Shown here piece by piece: positions 50,501 through 56,997 of a stretch of 64,000 bases of DNA. The translations under genes and the position numbers were made by a program. Below the pieces are notes generated by a model. The model was given only the letters and a program-made list of their open reading frames with translations, did not search any database and was not told where the DNA came from. This DNA comes from Trichopria drosophilae (lineage: Eukaryota; Arthropoda; Insecta; Hymenoptera; Diapriidae): NCBI GenBank assembly GCA_030407085.1, contig CM059587.1, forward strand, positions 94,793,001 to 94,857,000, in the 5' to 3' direction. Every line of letters starts with the position of its first letter. Within the stretch, counting starts at the first letter, position 1.

Positions 50501-53180
50501 AATGAAATTTACACAGCAGTGGTAAATTTCATTCATGAAAGTTTGGTAATATCACTACAGTGAGCGTTGATATTTTACCGAAGTGAGGTTAGGGTTTTTA
50601 GCGCCTTGTAAATGTACAACGTCGAGCATAGGAAAAATACTAGACTGTGTACTTTCACTACATTGTACATACATAGGTAATTTTTCGAGCCCACGTTGAA
50701 CGCAGTAATTTTACAATCGAAAGGAAATATACAAGAATACATACAACATTACATTTTCCTAGTAAAAATAGGAAACGTGTCATAATATTAATACTTTAAC
50801 ATTGCGATTCTACAGGTGTAAATTATAAAATTATGTAGTGGATGGTAAAAATGTCCTGTCAATCTGTGATTTTATGCTCCGTGGTGTAACCCCTGATTAG
50901 TAGCGCCACAGTGACATAAAATCGAACCGAAAGCTTGCCAAACAAACCGGCATCAATTCATTCGTCGCGTATCGTGCCTCGAAGGTGTATGTACGATTGG
51001 AAAATAGAAATCCACCATTACGATTATTGTTTATTGTTAGTTATTGTTATTCATTGTTGTTGAATGTTATTCTTATTTATTGTTGTTGATTGTTATTTTC
51101 AATTTTTAAAATTTAAGGCCGGATTGTTAATCAGCGACCCCCAAAACCCCCGAATAAGAAATTTCAGCTGTTTTCCATATAAGGAAAAATGTATGCTTCA
51201 AAGGGTTAATTGCATTTCACGTTTTTTTTTTTGAAAATTATCATTAATTATTTATGTTTTCACTCATTAAGTTTTTTTAACATTGGACGCCGGAAAATTA
51301 ATGCATCCTATAAATAGGCCTTTTCATTTAAGGATCTAGCTCTTTCCATTCTAGTTGTTTTGAGCACATTTCATACTGTATAAAAGTAATTTATTACGTA
51401 TATAAGCTTGGAAGAAACAAATTACAATCCTGAAATGAGGATGCCTATTAAAACTAGAATTAATGTGCAAATTTCATCGTTGGGTTGAAATTTTACAACG
51501 CGAGCTGGAAAATTGCCCATAACCTGTAAAAACTACGGTTAACCTACAAATTTAATCGTTCGATTGGAATTTTACAACACGGGCTGGAAAATCGCCCATA
51601 ACCTGTAAAATGTTGTTGTCCGAAAGTAAAAGTTCGAGACTAGGTAGTAATTTTACATTCCGATTGTAAAATCAATGCGGTAGAGGTTGGTAATTTTCGA
51701 GCCCACGCTCCACGTTGTAATTTTACACGATTTTTTTTTACAGTGTAGATATTCTATAACAACACTCGCAAGAATATTGACACCGGTTATATTAAATTTA
51801 AAAATTATGTGAATTTGTTTACTTGGATTAGATGTTAATACATCATCGGTGTTAATCAAGCATTTAAAAGAAAAAATCCAGATAAACTGCAGAAAATTGG
51901 GATTGTTCATTTGATTTTTTTTATTGACAATAGTTACTCAACTTTTTTGGTCAATTTTACATAAGTTCTATAGGTACACTGTTAAAAAAAATCGTGTAAA
52001 ATTACAGTTGAGAATGGGCTCGAAAATTACCCACTTTCAACGCAGTGAATTTACTATGTGGAACACAGTAACTTTCCCTAAATCTTATATTACTCGTTTG
52101 TAAAATTACCACGTCCAACGTAAGCTCGAAAAATTACCTACGTTTGACGTAGTAAAAGTACAACAGTCTAGTATTTTCCCTATGCTCGACGTCGTAAATT
52201 TACAATGCGGCGGTAAACCTCTAACCTCACTTCGGTAAAATTTCGACGCTCAACGTAGTGTTATTACCAAATTTTCATGATTGAAAATTACCATTGCATT
52301 GTAAATTTCATTTTCATTTTTTACAGTGTAGAATCTACTAACTATTTTTTCCTGTGTATGAGCCTAAATCGATAAAGCAAAAATTTTGTTCATTTCAACG
52401 AGAAATATTATTTATACAAAGCAAATTCAATTCAAATACGAAACTTAGAATACAAGTAAAAAATCTCTTTCTATCATAATAAAAGAATATCCCTTCATTA
52501 CAGGTTATTCATACATAGATGCCAACGGCGTACTTCAGAGAGTTTCGTACACTGCGGATCGTGCGAACGGTTTCCGAGTTCAAGGGACGAACTTACCCGA
52601 ACAGCCTCGAGTGGAGTTACGAGACACACCGGATGTGGCCTTCGCGAAACGCCGCCACTTCGAAGAGCGCCGAAGAGCAGAGGAACGATCGTCTTCCGGT
52701 TCCATCTACTGGCAAAACCCTTCGGAAACGTCCTCGGGCCGAAACTGGCAGAATAACCCTTATCGCCCTCAAACCGGAAGTGGCGTTCAACCTCCTAGTC
52801 GTTTTCTTGTGACACCGCAAGCTCCAGCGGAAGTCGCGCGACCGAATCCGAATTCTCTCTTCGACGGTAGCAAGGACGCCAGGAGGATCCTGAACTTTCC
52901 GGTACGACAGGTGGCGCTACCAGCCGCCTACGTACTTCCGGTCTACCCGTACCCCAAGTTCCTCCACAGCTCCATGAGGCATACCCAGGATTCGATGGGC
53001 CAGTACGAGTACAGCTATACTGGCGATACCAGTGCGAAGACGGAAAAGAGGTCCTTGGATGGTACGACGACAGGTTCTTACAGCTATATCGATGCAAACG
53101 GGATTCTGCAACAAGTGCACTATATCGCGGATAGTAACGGATTCCGAGTCCTTGCCACGAATCTACCCGAAGCGAAATGA
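17532..53180 (+). CDS. Cuticular protein with two RR chitin-binding domains (three-exon gene)
   Basis: The coding sequence joins 17532-17540, 27609-27813 and 52504-53180 (891 nt, 296 aa plus stop). Residues 1-22 form a signal peptide likely cleaved after LSA. RR domain 1 covers about residues 37-105 and RR domain 2 about residues 229-296. Both show the Rebers-Riddiford signature: aromatic Y-x-Y start, a Glu followed by G-x-x-x-G-x-YSY, an IDANG-type turn, VxYxAD and GFRV..TNLP. The family is known to bind chitin in the extracellular cuticle, and these domains look closer to RR-1 than RR-2. The linker (about 106-228) is rich in Arg, Glu, Ser and Pro. Exon junctions preserve frame: phase 0 after codon 3, phase 1 inside a Gly codon within domain 1. 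Drosophila proteins with several RR domains (Cpr73D comes to mind) may be related; orthology is unverified. Confidence 0.9.
17682..19470. promoter_or_regulatory. Intron-1 motif cluster: TCGCTTGA and TCAAGTG/CACTTGA
   Basis: Seven TCGCTTRA words occur: 17753, 17981, 17993, 18499 (TCGCTTAA), 18722, 19099 and 19448. Several extend to TCGCTTGAAATTAAAGTGA or close variants. TCAAGTG/CACTTGA lies at 17694, 17884, 18289, 18367 and 18378; TTAAGTG/CACTTAA at 17764, 17789, 17898, 18227 and 19185. A perfect 18 bp palindrome, TCAAGTGATATCACTTGA, is at 18367-18384, with imperfect versions at 17682-17700 and 17884-17904. TYAAGTG resembles the NK-2 class homeodomain site. This could be an enhancer or a decayed tandem repeat. 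Confidence 0.55.
19471..23999. other. Intron 1, AT-rich with scattered repeat fragments
   Basis: About 19720-19910 holds an AATGGCGG fragment and a 'GGTCGCTGATTCCGAATTTG' segment of the family also seen at 25360-25520 and 35230-35720. About 20600-20970 has CCGTGCGTAAAAT words related to the GGGCGTAAAAT family. The remainder shows nothing recognisable, and the open frame at 23459-23674 (minus) is not supported as a gene. Confidence 0.45.
24000..24290. promoter_or_regulatory. GC-balanced, low-repeat island in intron 1
   Basis: This unique-looking stretch has higher G+C and CG than the intron around it, including 'TTATTGGGGGAGGCGAGAAC' and 'CCGTTATCGTTATACG'. An 84-codon open frame (24028-24282) covers it but starts from a non-ATG codon and has no domain. 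It is a candidate enhancer or unannotated exon; neither is demonstrated. Confidence 0.3.
24291..25119. other. Intron 1 gap, nothing recognised
   Basis: AT-rich DNA without a clear repeat or coding signal. The minus-strand frame at 24880-25152 is judged a chance frame. Confidence 0.4.
25120..25595. repeat. AATGGCGGATCC-family repeat with a TTAA-type right end
   Basis: 'AAAATGGCGGATCCAATATG' (about 25362) and 'AAAATGGCGGATTCAGTATG' (about 25481) lie 119 bp apart, matching the roughly 120 bp unit of the tandem array at 35230-35720. The right terminus reads 'GCAGCAAAGGGG' followed by TTAA (25596-25599). The left end is not resolved. The frames at 25122-25397 and 25568-25795 belong to the repeat. 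Confidence 0.5.
25600..26822. other. Intron 1 gap, nothing recognised
   Basis: No repeat family, RNA gene or exon was recognised in this AT-rich stretch. Confidence 0.4.
26823..27033. mobile_element. MITE, family A, best-preserved foldback copy
   Basis: The left arm begins GTTACTCTCTAAAACTGAAT and the right arm ends in its inverse, ...TTTAAAGAGTAAC. The arms match for roughly 85 bp each, including GGTTACTATTTGAAATTAGT. Nearly the whole 211 bp element could form one hairpin. It lies in intron 1 about 570 bp before exon 2. Confidence 0.75.
27308..27342. repeat. Poly-A run followed by a TA microsatellite
   Basis: A long A-rich run interrupted by one G is followed by (TA)n. It has no accompanying SINE or LINE body that I can see. 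Confidence 0.7.
27609..27813 (+). CDS. Cuticular protein exon 2: signal peptide and first half of RR domain 1
   Basis: The acceptor is TTCTGTGCAG ending at 27608 and the donor is GTAATT at 27814. The 68 full codons encode a hydrophobic leader (VHVVLISAISFIGPALSA), a short spacer, then TQYHTQDS and the AYQYGY core of the RR domain up to the TRG before the YSY strand. The open frame runs on past the donor but becomes low-complexity there. Confidence 0.88.
28076..28696. mobile_element. TTAA-flanked inverted-repeat element
   Basis: The left end is GGAGAGGTACCACTCTCAAA after TTAA (28072-28075). The right end, inverted, is GGGAAGGCACCACCCTGAAA after TTAA (28697-28700). The inside contains two diverged copies of a roughly 250 bp unit ('GACGTGGAATT' near 28156 and 28389; 'CGATATTATTTA' near 28227 and 28482). 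TTAA targets are characteristic of piggyBac-type transposition. It lies just inside intron 2 and has no intact gene. Confidence 0.6.
29011..29267. mobile_element. Foldback element with ATAACGCCTTATGC ends
   Basis: The left arm starts AATTATAACGCCTTATGCTA and the right arm is its inverse, ending GCATAAGGCGTTATAATTA. A second matched block, GATGTCAGAAACTCG versus its inverse near 29190, shows the arms extend about 90 bp with more divergence inward. Confidence 0.7.
29268..33859. other. Intron 2, AT-rich, mostly unrecognised
   Basis: A 100 bp foldback at about 30370-30465 has AGTCTCAAAGTGTCTCATTT facing its near inverse. About 32590-32660 contains decayed ACGTAAAAC/TTGCGCCCT words of the GGGCGTAAAAT family. 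About 32780-33350 has fragments of the GCTGATTACGAATTCGATG family, including a TTAACTCTTCGCGACCC terminus, and a CATCACGTCAGG segment. No exon is supported. Confidence 0.45.
33860..34440. repeat. Decayed ATTAATTTATTA/ATTCATT simple-sequence tract
   Basis: The tract is composed almost entirely of imperfect ATTAATT, TTCATTAAT and ATTTACT words. It resembles the longer satellite at 37120-40140 and may be part of the same domain, separated by transposon insertions. Confidence 0.6.
34457..34704. mobile_element. Pogo-like MITE, copy 1 (TA-flanked)
   Basis: The left terminus is CTGTAGGGTCACGGTATA and the inverted right terminus is CAGTAGAGTCCCAGTATA. Both sit next to TA (34455-34456 and 34705-34706). 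The inside contains TATATTTACCTGCC, GGAAGGGCCTGCTGTGATGT and AAATATAACGAGACGG. A second copy at 45315-45568 matches through most of its length. CAGTAGAGTC-type ends with a TA target are like pogo/Tigger non-autonomous elements; assignment is inference. Confidence 0.7.
34705..35097. other. Intron 2 gap, nothing recognised
   Basis: AT-rich spacer between two elements with no recognised content. Confidence 0.4.
35102..35845. mobile_element. TTAA-flanked element with an internal 120 bp tandem array
   Basis: The ends are CCACTTCAATGGTA and, inverted, CCACTTGAGTGGTA, each next to TTAA (35098-35101 and 35846-35849). The inside (about 35230-35720) has four units of roughly 120 bp built from GGTCGCTGATTACGAATCTG, a GATTTTGAAAATTC segment, AAAATGGCGGATCCAATATG and a stretch ending in a CTCGGG-like word. 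The 65-codon frame at 35315-35512 is the array read through. The TTAA target points to a piggyBac-type non-autonomous element. Confidence 0.7.
35850..36239. other. Intron 2 gap, nothing recognised
   Basis: AT-rich DNA without a clear family, although GTAGATCCAATATGG near 35949 is a remnant of the AATGGCGGATCC unit. Confidence 0.4.
36240..36810. promoter_or_regulatory. GC-balanced, low-repeat island in intron 2
   Basis: This is a long stretch of ordinary complexity with many CG dinucleotides, e.g. 'CATCATCGTCGGCGCCAGAAG' shortened to CGTCGGCGCC, and ACGTACGTCGGGTG, CATACGCGTGGGC. It has no repeat-family words and no long open frame. Being so unlike the rest of the intron, it is a candidate conserved enhancer of the cuticle gene. 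This rests only on composition. Confidence 0.35.
37120..40140. repeat. Three-kilobase ATTC / ATTCACTC satellite domain
   Basis: The region is built from ATTCATTC, ATTCACTC, ATTAATTA and TTCATTTA words, with an ordered octamer core (about 37200-38050) grading into increasingly degenerate sequence up to about 40140. A related tract is at 33860-34440. The gradient suggests an array that expanded at its core while its edges decayed. Confidence 0.85.
37672..37781. repeat. Uninterrupted ATTCACTC octamer array, about 13 units
   Basis: This is the longest near-perfect run inside the ATTC satellite, about 13 consecutive octamers. Shorter runs of the same unit flank it. Confidence 0.9.
40590..40857. 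mobile_element. MITE, family A, third copy
   Basis: It begins TACTCTCTAAACTTGAATTA and ends ...TTCAGATTTAGAGAGTA, an inverted match. ACTAATT/GTAGTTTTTTGCTAATT words inside match the copy at 3126-3410. Confidence 0.7.
40858..43089. other. Intron 2; partly unique, no exon recognised
   Basis: About 41600-42260 is a less repetitive stretch with TTAATCGCGATTAC, ATCGATCGCCGTC and similar words, and may be functional non-coding DNA. The frames at 41777-41968 (minus) and 42908-43117 (plus) have no domain or splice support. Confidence 0.4.
43090..43640. mobile_element. GGGCGTAAAAT-family element
   Basis: The left part has 'AAGGGTGTAAAATAAAG' and 'TTTTACGCCCCC'; the right part has 'GAATCAAGGGTATAAAATAG' and 'TTTTACGCCTCC', then 'GATGCAGTAGGCGTAAAATG'. 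These are the same modules as at 15290-16330 and 61615-61990. No coding capacity was seen. Confidence 0.5.
43641..45020. other. Intron 2 gap, nothing recognised
   Basis: AT-rich DNA. The minus-strand frame at 44484-44714 is not supported as a gene. Confidence 0.4.
45315..45568. mobile_element. Pogo-like MITE, copy 2
   Basis: It matches the copy at 34457-34704: AGAGTCTCGGTATAATTGCA at the left, GGAAGGGCCTGCTGTGACGT in the middle, ATATACCGGGACTCTGCTG at the right. TGACGTCA (45444-45451), a perfect CREB/ATF-type palindrome, lies in the middle; copy 1 has TGATGTCA there. The frames at 45257-45460 and 45475-45759 read through this element. Confidence 0.7.
46028..46396. mobile_element. Foldback with CCCGAGTA ends and long GATCAAAA-rich arms
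   Basis: The left arm starts CCCGAGTAAAAAAAAGTTGA and the right arm ends in its inverse. The arms match over roughly 160 bp, including GGTTGTAAAC, CAATTATAATTG and GATCAAAATCGGTCAGAT segments. The whole element could form one long hairpin. Confidence 0.8.
47078..48243. other. Intron 2 gap with element termini
   Basis: Immediately after the nested element, CACGGAAAAATAGTTAGTAC matches the ends of the element at 50342-52356, indicating a fragment of that family. The rest is unrecognised AT-rich DNA. The frame at 47904-48113 is not convincing. Confidence 0.4.
48244..48404 (+). promoter_or_regulatory. Paired FTZ-F1-like sites in a short repeat
   Basis: ACAAGGTCA and TCAAGGTCA (48244-48252 and 48256-48264) are followed, 140 bp later, by GCAAGGTCA and TCAAGGTCG (48384-48392 and 48396-48404). 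Both pairs sit in the context AAGGTCATTTTCAAGGTC, so this is a duplicated segment. FTZ-F1 binding is inference from the nonamer. Confidence 0.45.
48676..49893. mobile_element. TTAA-flanked, long-TIR piggyBac-like element
   Basis: The left end is CCCATTAACGCCGGGAAGGA next to TTAA (48672-48675). The inverted right end is CCCATTGAAGCCGGGAAGGA next to TTAA (49894-49897). The inverted arms extend for about 300 bp (to roughly 48990 and 49590), including TTCTTCACCTTTAG and a CGTTATATTTAATTTT segment. TTAA plus a CCC start is the piggyBac pattern. The centre has AT-rich text with no gene, so the copy is non-autonomous. Confidence 0.8.
49894..50339. other. Intron 2 gap, nothing recognised
   Basis: Short AT-rich spacer between two elements. 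Confidence 0.4.
50483..51747. mobile_element. TACACTGTAAAAAA element, copy 1, interrupted
   Basis: The left end is TACACTGTAAAAAATGAAAA and the inverted right end is TACACTGTAAAAAAAAATCG. It is about 900 bp longer than copy 2 and contains a reverse AATGGCGG-family segment (about 51115-51210: 'TTAATCAGCGACCCCCAAAA' and a CAAAGGGTTAA terminus). It also has internal duplications of TTTTACAACRCGRGCTGGAA (about 51492 and 51571). Confidence 0.7.
51975..52330. mobile_element. TACACTGTAAAAAA element, copy 2, full length and inverted
   Basis: This 356 bp copy is in the opposite orientation to copy 1. Its right end inverted reads TACACTGTAAAAAATGAAAA and its left end TACACTGTTAAAAAAAATCG. Both inner flanks match copy 1, e.g. 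GAAGTGAGGTTAG and GTCGAGCATAGG. The two facing copies could base-pair in the pre-mRNA near exon 3. Confidence 0.8.
52504..53180 (+). CDS. Cuticular protein exon 3: end of RR domain 1, linker, RR domain 2
   Basis: The acceptor is CATTACAG ending at 52503. The exon completes the split Gly codon, then reads YSYIDANGVLQ...GFRVQGTNLPE, closing domain 1. A charged linker with EERRRAEER and several SSG/PSE segments follows. The second domain starts at HTQDSMGQYEYSY and ends TNLPEAK before TGA. Codon use is clearly more GC-rich than the surrounding intron. Overlapping frames on both strands of this exon are shadows. Confidence 0.93.
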
Positions 53181-53237
53181 TTATTTCGACACGTCGATTT
53201 TTCCGACGTCATGCGTTTACGTAATCTTCCTACTAGC

Positions 53238-53276
53238 AATAAATAATTTAATGTAATGACTGTGTGTAATAATAAA
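53238..53276 (+). terminator. Polyadenylation signals of the cuticular protein gene
   Basis: AATAAA occurs at 53238-53243 and again at 53271-53276, about 60 and 90 nt after the stop codon. Either could direct cleavage. Confidence 0.7.
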
Positions 53277-53440
53277 TACCTTTTTTAAGTTACTCGTTAA
53301 ATTTTATGATATTCTTCCTTAAGAGATATTTCAGAATTACAACAGGAGTACAGGTGGGCGGAAATAATGGATGATGCAGGTGTACTAACTATCTGAACGG
53401 CAGGTATATTATTAATGTTCTTAATTTAATAATAACGATA

Positions 53441-53750
53441 CACAGAAAAAAGTCTTAAAATTGTTACATCTCAAATTAAGCACTGTAAAAGGTTTAATTT
53501 CGGTCTAAAATTGAGCTAATTTTCTTAAATTAAGTCAACATTTGCGCTTAAGATCTTGCTTTTAGTTTTAGAAACTTACTTTTAGTCAATATTCAGGTTC
53601 GAAATAAGAATTCTCTAACTTAGGTGTGACAAGCTCGAAAAAATTTTCTTTAAGCAGAAATCTCGACTAAAATTAAACTTTGCTGTCTGAAAGTAAGACT
53701 TTAAGCTTAATTTGAGATGTAACAATTTTAAGACTTTTTTTTTCTCTGTG
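53441..53750. mobile_element. MITE with CACAGAAAAAAGTCTTAAAA termini
   Basis: The left arm is CACAGAAAAAAGTCTTAAAA followed by TTGTTACATCTCAAATTAAG. The right arm is its near-perfect inverse, ending TTTTTTTCTCTGTG. The arms are about 45 bp, TA lies next to both ends and there is no coding sequence. Confidence 0.85.
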
Positions 53751-53999
53751 TAATAATAAATCTCTAACAATTTGTATAATAAAGGTATATTGTTTGTGCA
53801 TCAAGGAAACATCAGTATCTTAATCATTGTTTTATTTTGTCAAGAAGAATGATGTTTTATTAAGAGGTTCCACTTGCAGCGGAAAAAATGGGTAGGTTTT
53901 TATTAAATTCACGAAATTACAGATACACAATTATTGTAGATTTTTAAGCTTCGTTCTCAACAGAAAAATTTGAGTACAATTTATTGTTAGAATAAACAA

Positions 54000-55676
54000 C
54001 ACGGTGTGACAGCGATCTGGCACTTTTACGGGGATATCGTACAAGCTGTAGATCTAGAGAAACTGAACAAGATGGTATGGTATAATTTCCCCATACACCC
54101 CAAAATCTCGTTTTATGGCTAAAAACCGTCTTCAGGCAGGTTCGGGTGAAAAATCACTCATAAGTACCCCAATTTTTAATCGATTAACATATTTTTTATT
54201 AATTTGATTGCCAAAAAGCTCATCTTTTAGACTATCCAAACCTTATATTGATGAAATGAAAACTGACGAAACTACAGTTGAAAGTATCTGTGAGTTTTTT
54301 ACTTTTTTCATTTTTCTTTCAATTTTAACGATCATTTTACGATATTATTCGATCGTGGAGTTGTTTGCACCTAATGGAATTGAAAGTATATTCAATTACG
54401 CATAGAATGAGTTTTTGTTGAAAGAATATGTATGAAAATTGACTGAGATATGCAGGTTTTAAAATTTTAAAGTTTTAAATCATGCATATCTAACCTAGAA
54501 TTAGCATCACGGAGCATCGCGAAGAACGAAACTGATAACAACCATTAAAATGCAACAAAAATACAAAATGTATAATGATTTGGATTTTCTATATTATAAT
54601 TCAGTATAGTTGATAAAACAAAATGAAAAATAAAATAATGGCTGTATTATTTAAAAATGGTTGCTTGGACGCTTCCGGCTGAATATGTCATCACTTGTTC
54701 GTATCAACGACCAGCAGTAATCAGCAAGCATGTTGATTGAGCTCTTCCCTTGGAAACGTTCTTCAATAGTTTTTATTTGTTGATGAAATTTTTCGCCTTG
54801 CTCGTCACTCATTTGGCCCAGCGATTTTTAGAGGTTCTATATTTCGAGATTAAAAAATTTGTTATACCCATTAACCACAGCTTTATTATTTTCCAGCTTT
54901 AAGCGATGGGCCTGATCCATAAACAAACCACATATAAAGCAAAAATTATTGCGATTATCACACATTTTTATTGCAATTTAATCTAAGTATTGAAACTTTA
55001 AATAATGCCGCGTATTAAGAAATAGCTTTCTTTTTGTTATGAAGGTTACAGAGTGTAGGCACCGGGCTAAGGATTTGTTTATAAATAGAATATAGAAATG
55101 CTGATTTTTCGGAATGAAGTACGATTTGAGGTCACATGTAACAACCGGGTCAAAACTTATTATTAATACCTATATCAAAATTTAGCAAAAAATTCATAAG
55201 ATTTTAAGACTCTCATAATTTTGTCTATTTTTATTCCATTTCGTTGAACAAAAGCGTATTCAACGCGCAATTAAATACACTTTCATCCAATTAAAATACA
55301 AAAAATTTCCTCGATCGAATAATATTGTAAAATGAACGCTAAACTTAACAAAAATGAAAAAATTTTTAAAATCACAGATACTTTCAACTGTAGTTTTGTC
55401 AGTTTTAATTGTATCAATATAAGGTTCAGATAGTCTGAAAGGTGAGCATTTTGATAATAAAATTTAAAAAAAATGATGTAAATCGAATAAAAATTAGGGT
55501 AGTTATTAGTGATTTTTCCCACAAACCTGTCTAAAATCGGGTTTTAGCCATAAAATGAGATTTTGGGGGTGTATAGGGAAATTATATCACACCATGTTGC
55601 TAAGTTTGACTAAATCTACAACTTGTACCAGGTCGGTATAAAAGTTCCCGCCGATTTTTTATTTTGCAACACTGTG
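54000..55676. mobile_element. Long-TIR transposable element, 1.7 kb
   Basis: The left end is CACGGTGTGACAG and the inverted right end CACAGTGTTGCAA. Inverted arms of about 480 bp (to about 54480 and from about 55190) match strongly: ATAATTTCCCNATACACCCC, TTTTATGGCTAAAA, ACTACAGTTGAAAGTATCTG. A roughly 700 bp centre holds a minus-strand protein relic (54651-54965). The open frames at 54208-54405 (plus) and 55283-55522 (minus) are the two arms read as mirror images. The superfamily is not identified. Confidence 0.8.
54651..54965 (-). pseudogene. Transposon-encoded zinc-finger-like protein relic, internally deleted
   Basis: Read on the minus strand from the ATG at 54965, the first 42 codons hold a C-x2-C motif (NFCFICGLF) and end in a stop. 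In the same frame, after one more stop, codons from 54827 to 54653 read SLGQMSDEQGEKFHQ, then ERFQGK, LADYCWSLIR and a basic C-terminus before TAA. I recall a family of uncharacterised invertebrate proteins that begins with such a cysteine motif and ends with a DEHGERFHQD...ADYCW tail; several hundred intervening residues appear to be missing here. The relic sits in the centre of the long-TIR element, so the family may be the cargo or an accessory gene of such elements. Two in-frame stops and the deletion make it non-functional. Confidence 0.7.
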
Positions 55677-56216
55677 TAATCAATACATTAGATGGATATT
55701 ATTTACTCCATAGGACTGCAAATTGACCACTTTAGAATGAAAATTGAATCTGGGTTCAAGCATTCGATTTTCAGTACTTCACCTCAACAGTTTTAGTGTG
55801 CAGTGTATCATTTTCGAGTATGCTCTTTAAAAAAAGTATCAGGACTAAAAATTAATTTAACATGTTTCTCGTAGTTTTTTATGGCCTTTCTTGTGAAAAT
55901 ATCCTTTCACGTAAATTAAAAGGTAATGTTAAGACATAGTTTTAAAGATTTTAATTTACAATATTTGTAGGAAGCGTTCTTAAAATTAAAAATAAAATTT
56001 ATAAAAAAATTTCAATATATAATCATTGTGGCAGTATATTTACGATTAAAAAATTGATATTTGCATTACGTTTTGAAGTTCATTACTCACCGAATTGTGG
56101 CGCTGCTACATCTTATCGAGCTACATATGCCTGGACCTTAGCAGCATTGTATTCTTCAGTAAATCTCATATTATTGCGAAAAAATGTATTTTTTGTTTTG
56201 GAATAAGATTTTAAGA

Positions 56217-56450
56217 GAGCGGCGGTGGCTCAGTTGGTAGAGTATCGGCTTCGTAATCAGAAAACCCTGGTTCGATCCCGGCCTCTGCAATCTGTCATCG
56301 GGACACCTCTATATTTGTTTATAAGTGTCTAATAACGCCAAAGCTCGGGTGGTTCGGATTCCACCTTCATAAACGGTAGGTCCCGTCGCGATTTAGTCCC
56401 ATCTGGGTTCACAAAAGTCGACGTAAAATAATATAAAAAAAAAAAAAAAA
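56217..56450 (+). mobile_element. tRNA-derived SINE with target-site duplications
   Basis: Pol III box A (TGGCTCAGTTGG, 56226-56237) and box B (GGTTCGATCCC, 56269-56279) are intact and correctly spaced. The acceptor stem does not pair, so this is not a tRNA gene; the anticodon-loop position reads CGT. A second B-like word, GGTTCGGATTCC, is at 56351-56362. The element ends in an A-run (about 56435-56450). AAGATTTTAAGA flanks both sides exactly (56205-56216 and 56451-56462), the mark of LINE-mediated insertion. The intact duplications and tail suggest a relatively recent insertion. Confidence 0.92.
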
Positions 56451-56462
56451 AAGATTTTAAGA

Positions 56463-56995
56463 AGCTGATTTTCTTTTCCATGGGTATGTTATAGGTCCTT
56501 ATTCAAATTTAGCATGTTGAAGTCGGAAAAATCATGAGTTTTCTTATATTTTATTTTATCATTATAATTTGTCCTAATTTTATTTTGTTTACTAAATTTT
56601 ATCTTTAAATTGTTGTTGGTTTTTATCTTTTAGGGAAATTGTCATAATGTGTAAATAAATAATTAGCAGCGGGGCAATTTGGAGAGTAATGAACTTCAAA
56701 ACGGAATGCAAATGCCGTAAAAATAGATATTGAAAAGTTCTTCTTTCGATAAATGCATCTTGTAGAGCATTACATTACTTTTACAATGAAAAACTAGATG
56801 CCTTCGACCCGGGTGTCTACAATTTTGGCTAAATTCGTATTGCAGTTCCCTGACGAAAGGCTGATGCTTCCGGGAATATTCTCATTTTAACACTGCAAGG
56901 AAAGAAGGCAGCAGAGGGTAGTTCTAGCATCGTTAGGTTCGAGTAGTTTCTATACATATATTGTAACAATATCTTGTTCCTTAAATAGGGTGAAT
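56463..56995. other. Gap, nothing recognised
   Basis: AT-rich DNA between the SINE and the next MITE with no recognised content. Confidence 0.4.
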
Positions 56996-56997
56996 TT

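Larger units (their letters stand above)
50342..52356. mobile_element. Outer TA-flanked element containing two inner copies
   Basis: The left terminus is CACGGAAAAAAATTATAAG and the inverted right terminus is CACAGGAAAAAATAGTTAG. Both are next to TA (50340-50341 and 52357-52358). Two TACACTGTAAAAAA elements lie inside in opposite orientations. The nest ends only about 150 bp before exon 3 of the cuticle gene. Confidence 0.5.

Noticed and set aside
52519..53256. Additional frames of 67-100 codons overlapping cuticle exon 3
   Set aside because: They are shadows of the strongly biased RR-domain coding frame on the same and opposite strands.
54208..55522. Two matching open frames on opposite strands (54208-54405, 55283-55522)
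   Set aside because: They are the two inverted arms of one transposable element read in mirror image, not paralogous genes.
56226..56290. Possible tRNA-Thr gene
   Set aside because: Boxes A and B are good, but the acceptor stem and part of the anticodon stem do not pair, and the unit has an A-tail and target-site duplications. It is a SINE.
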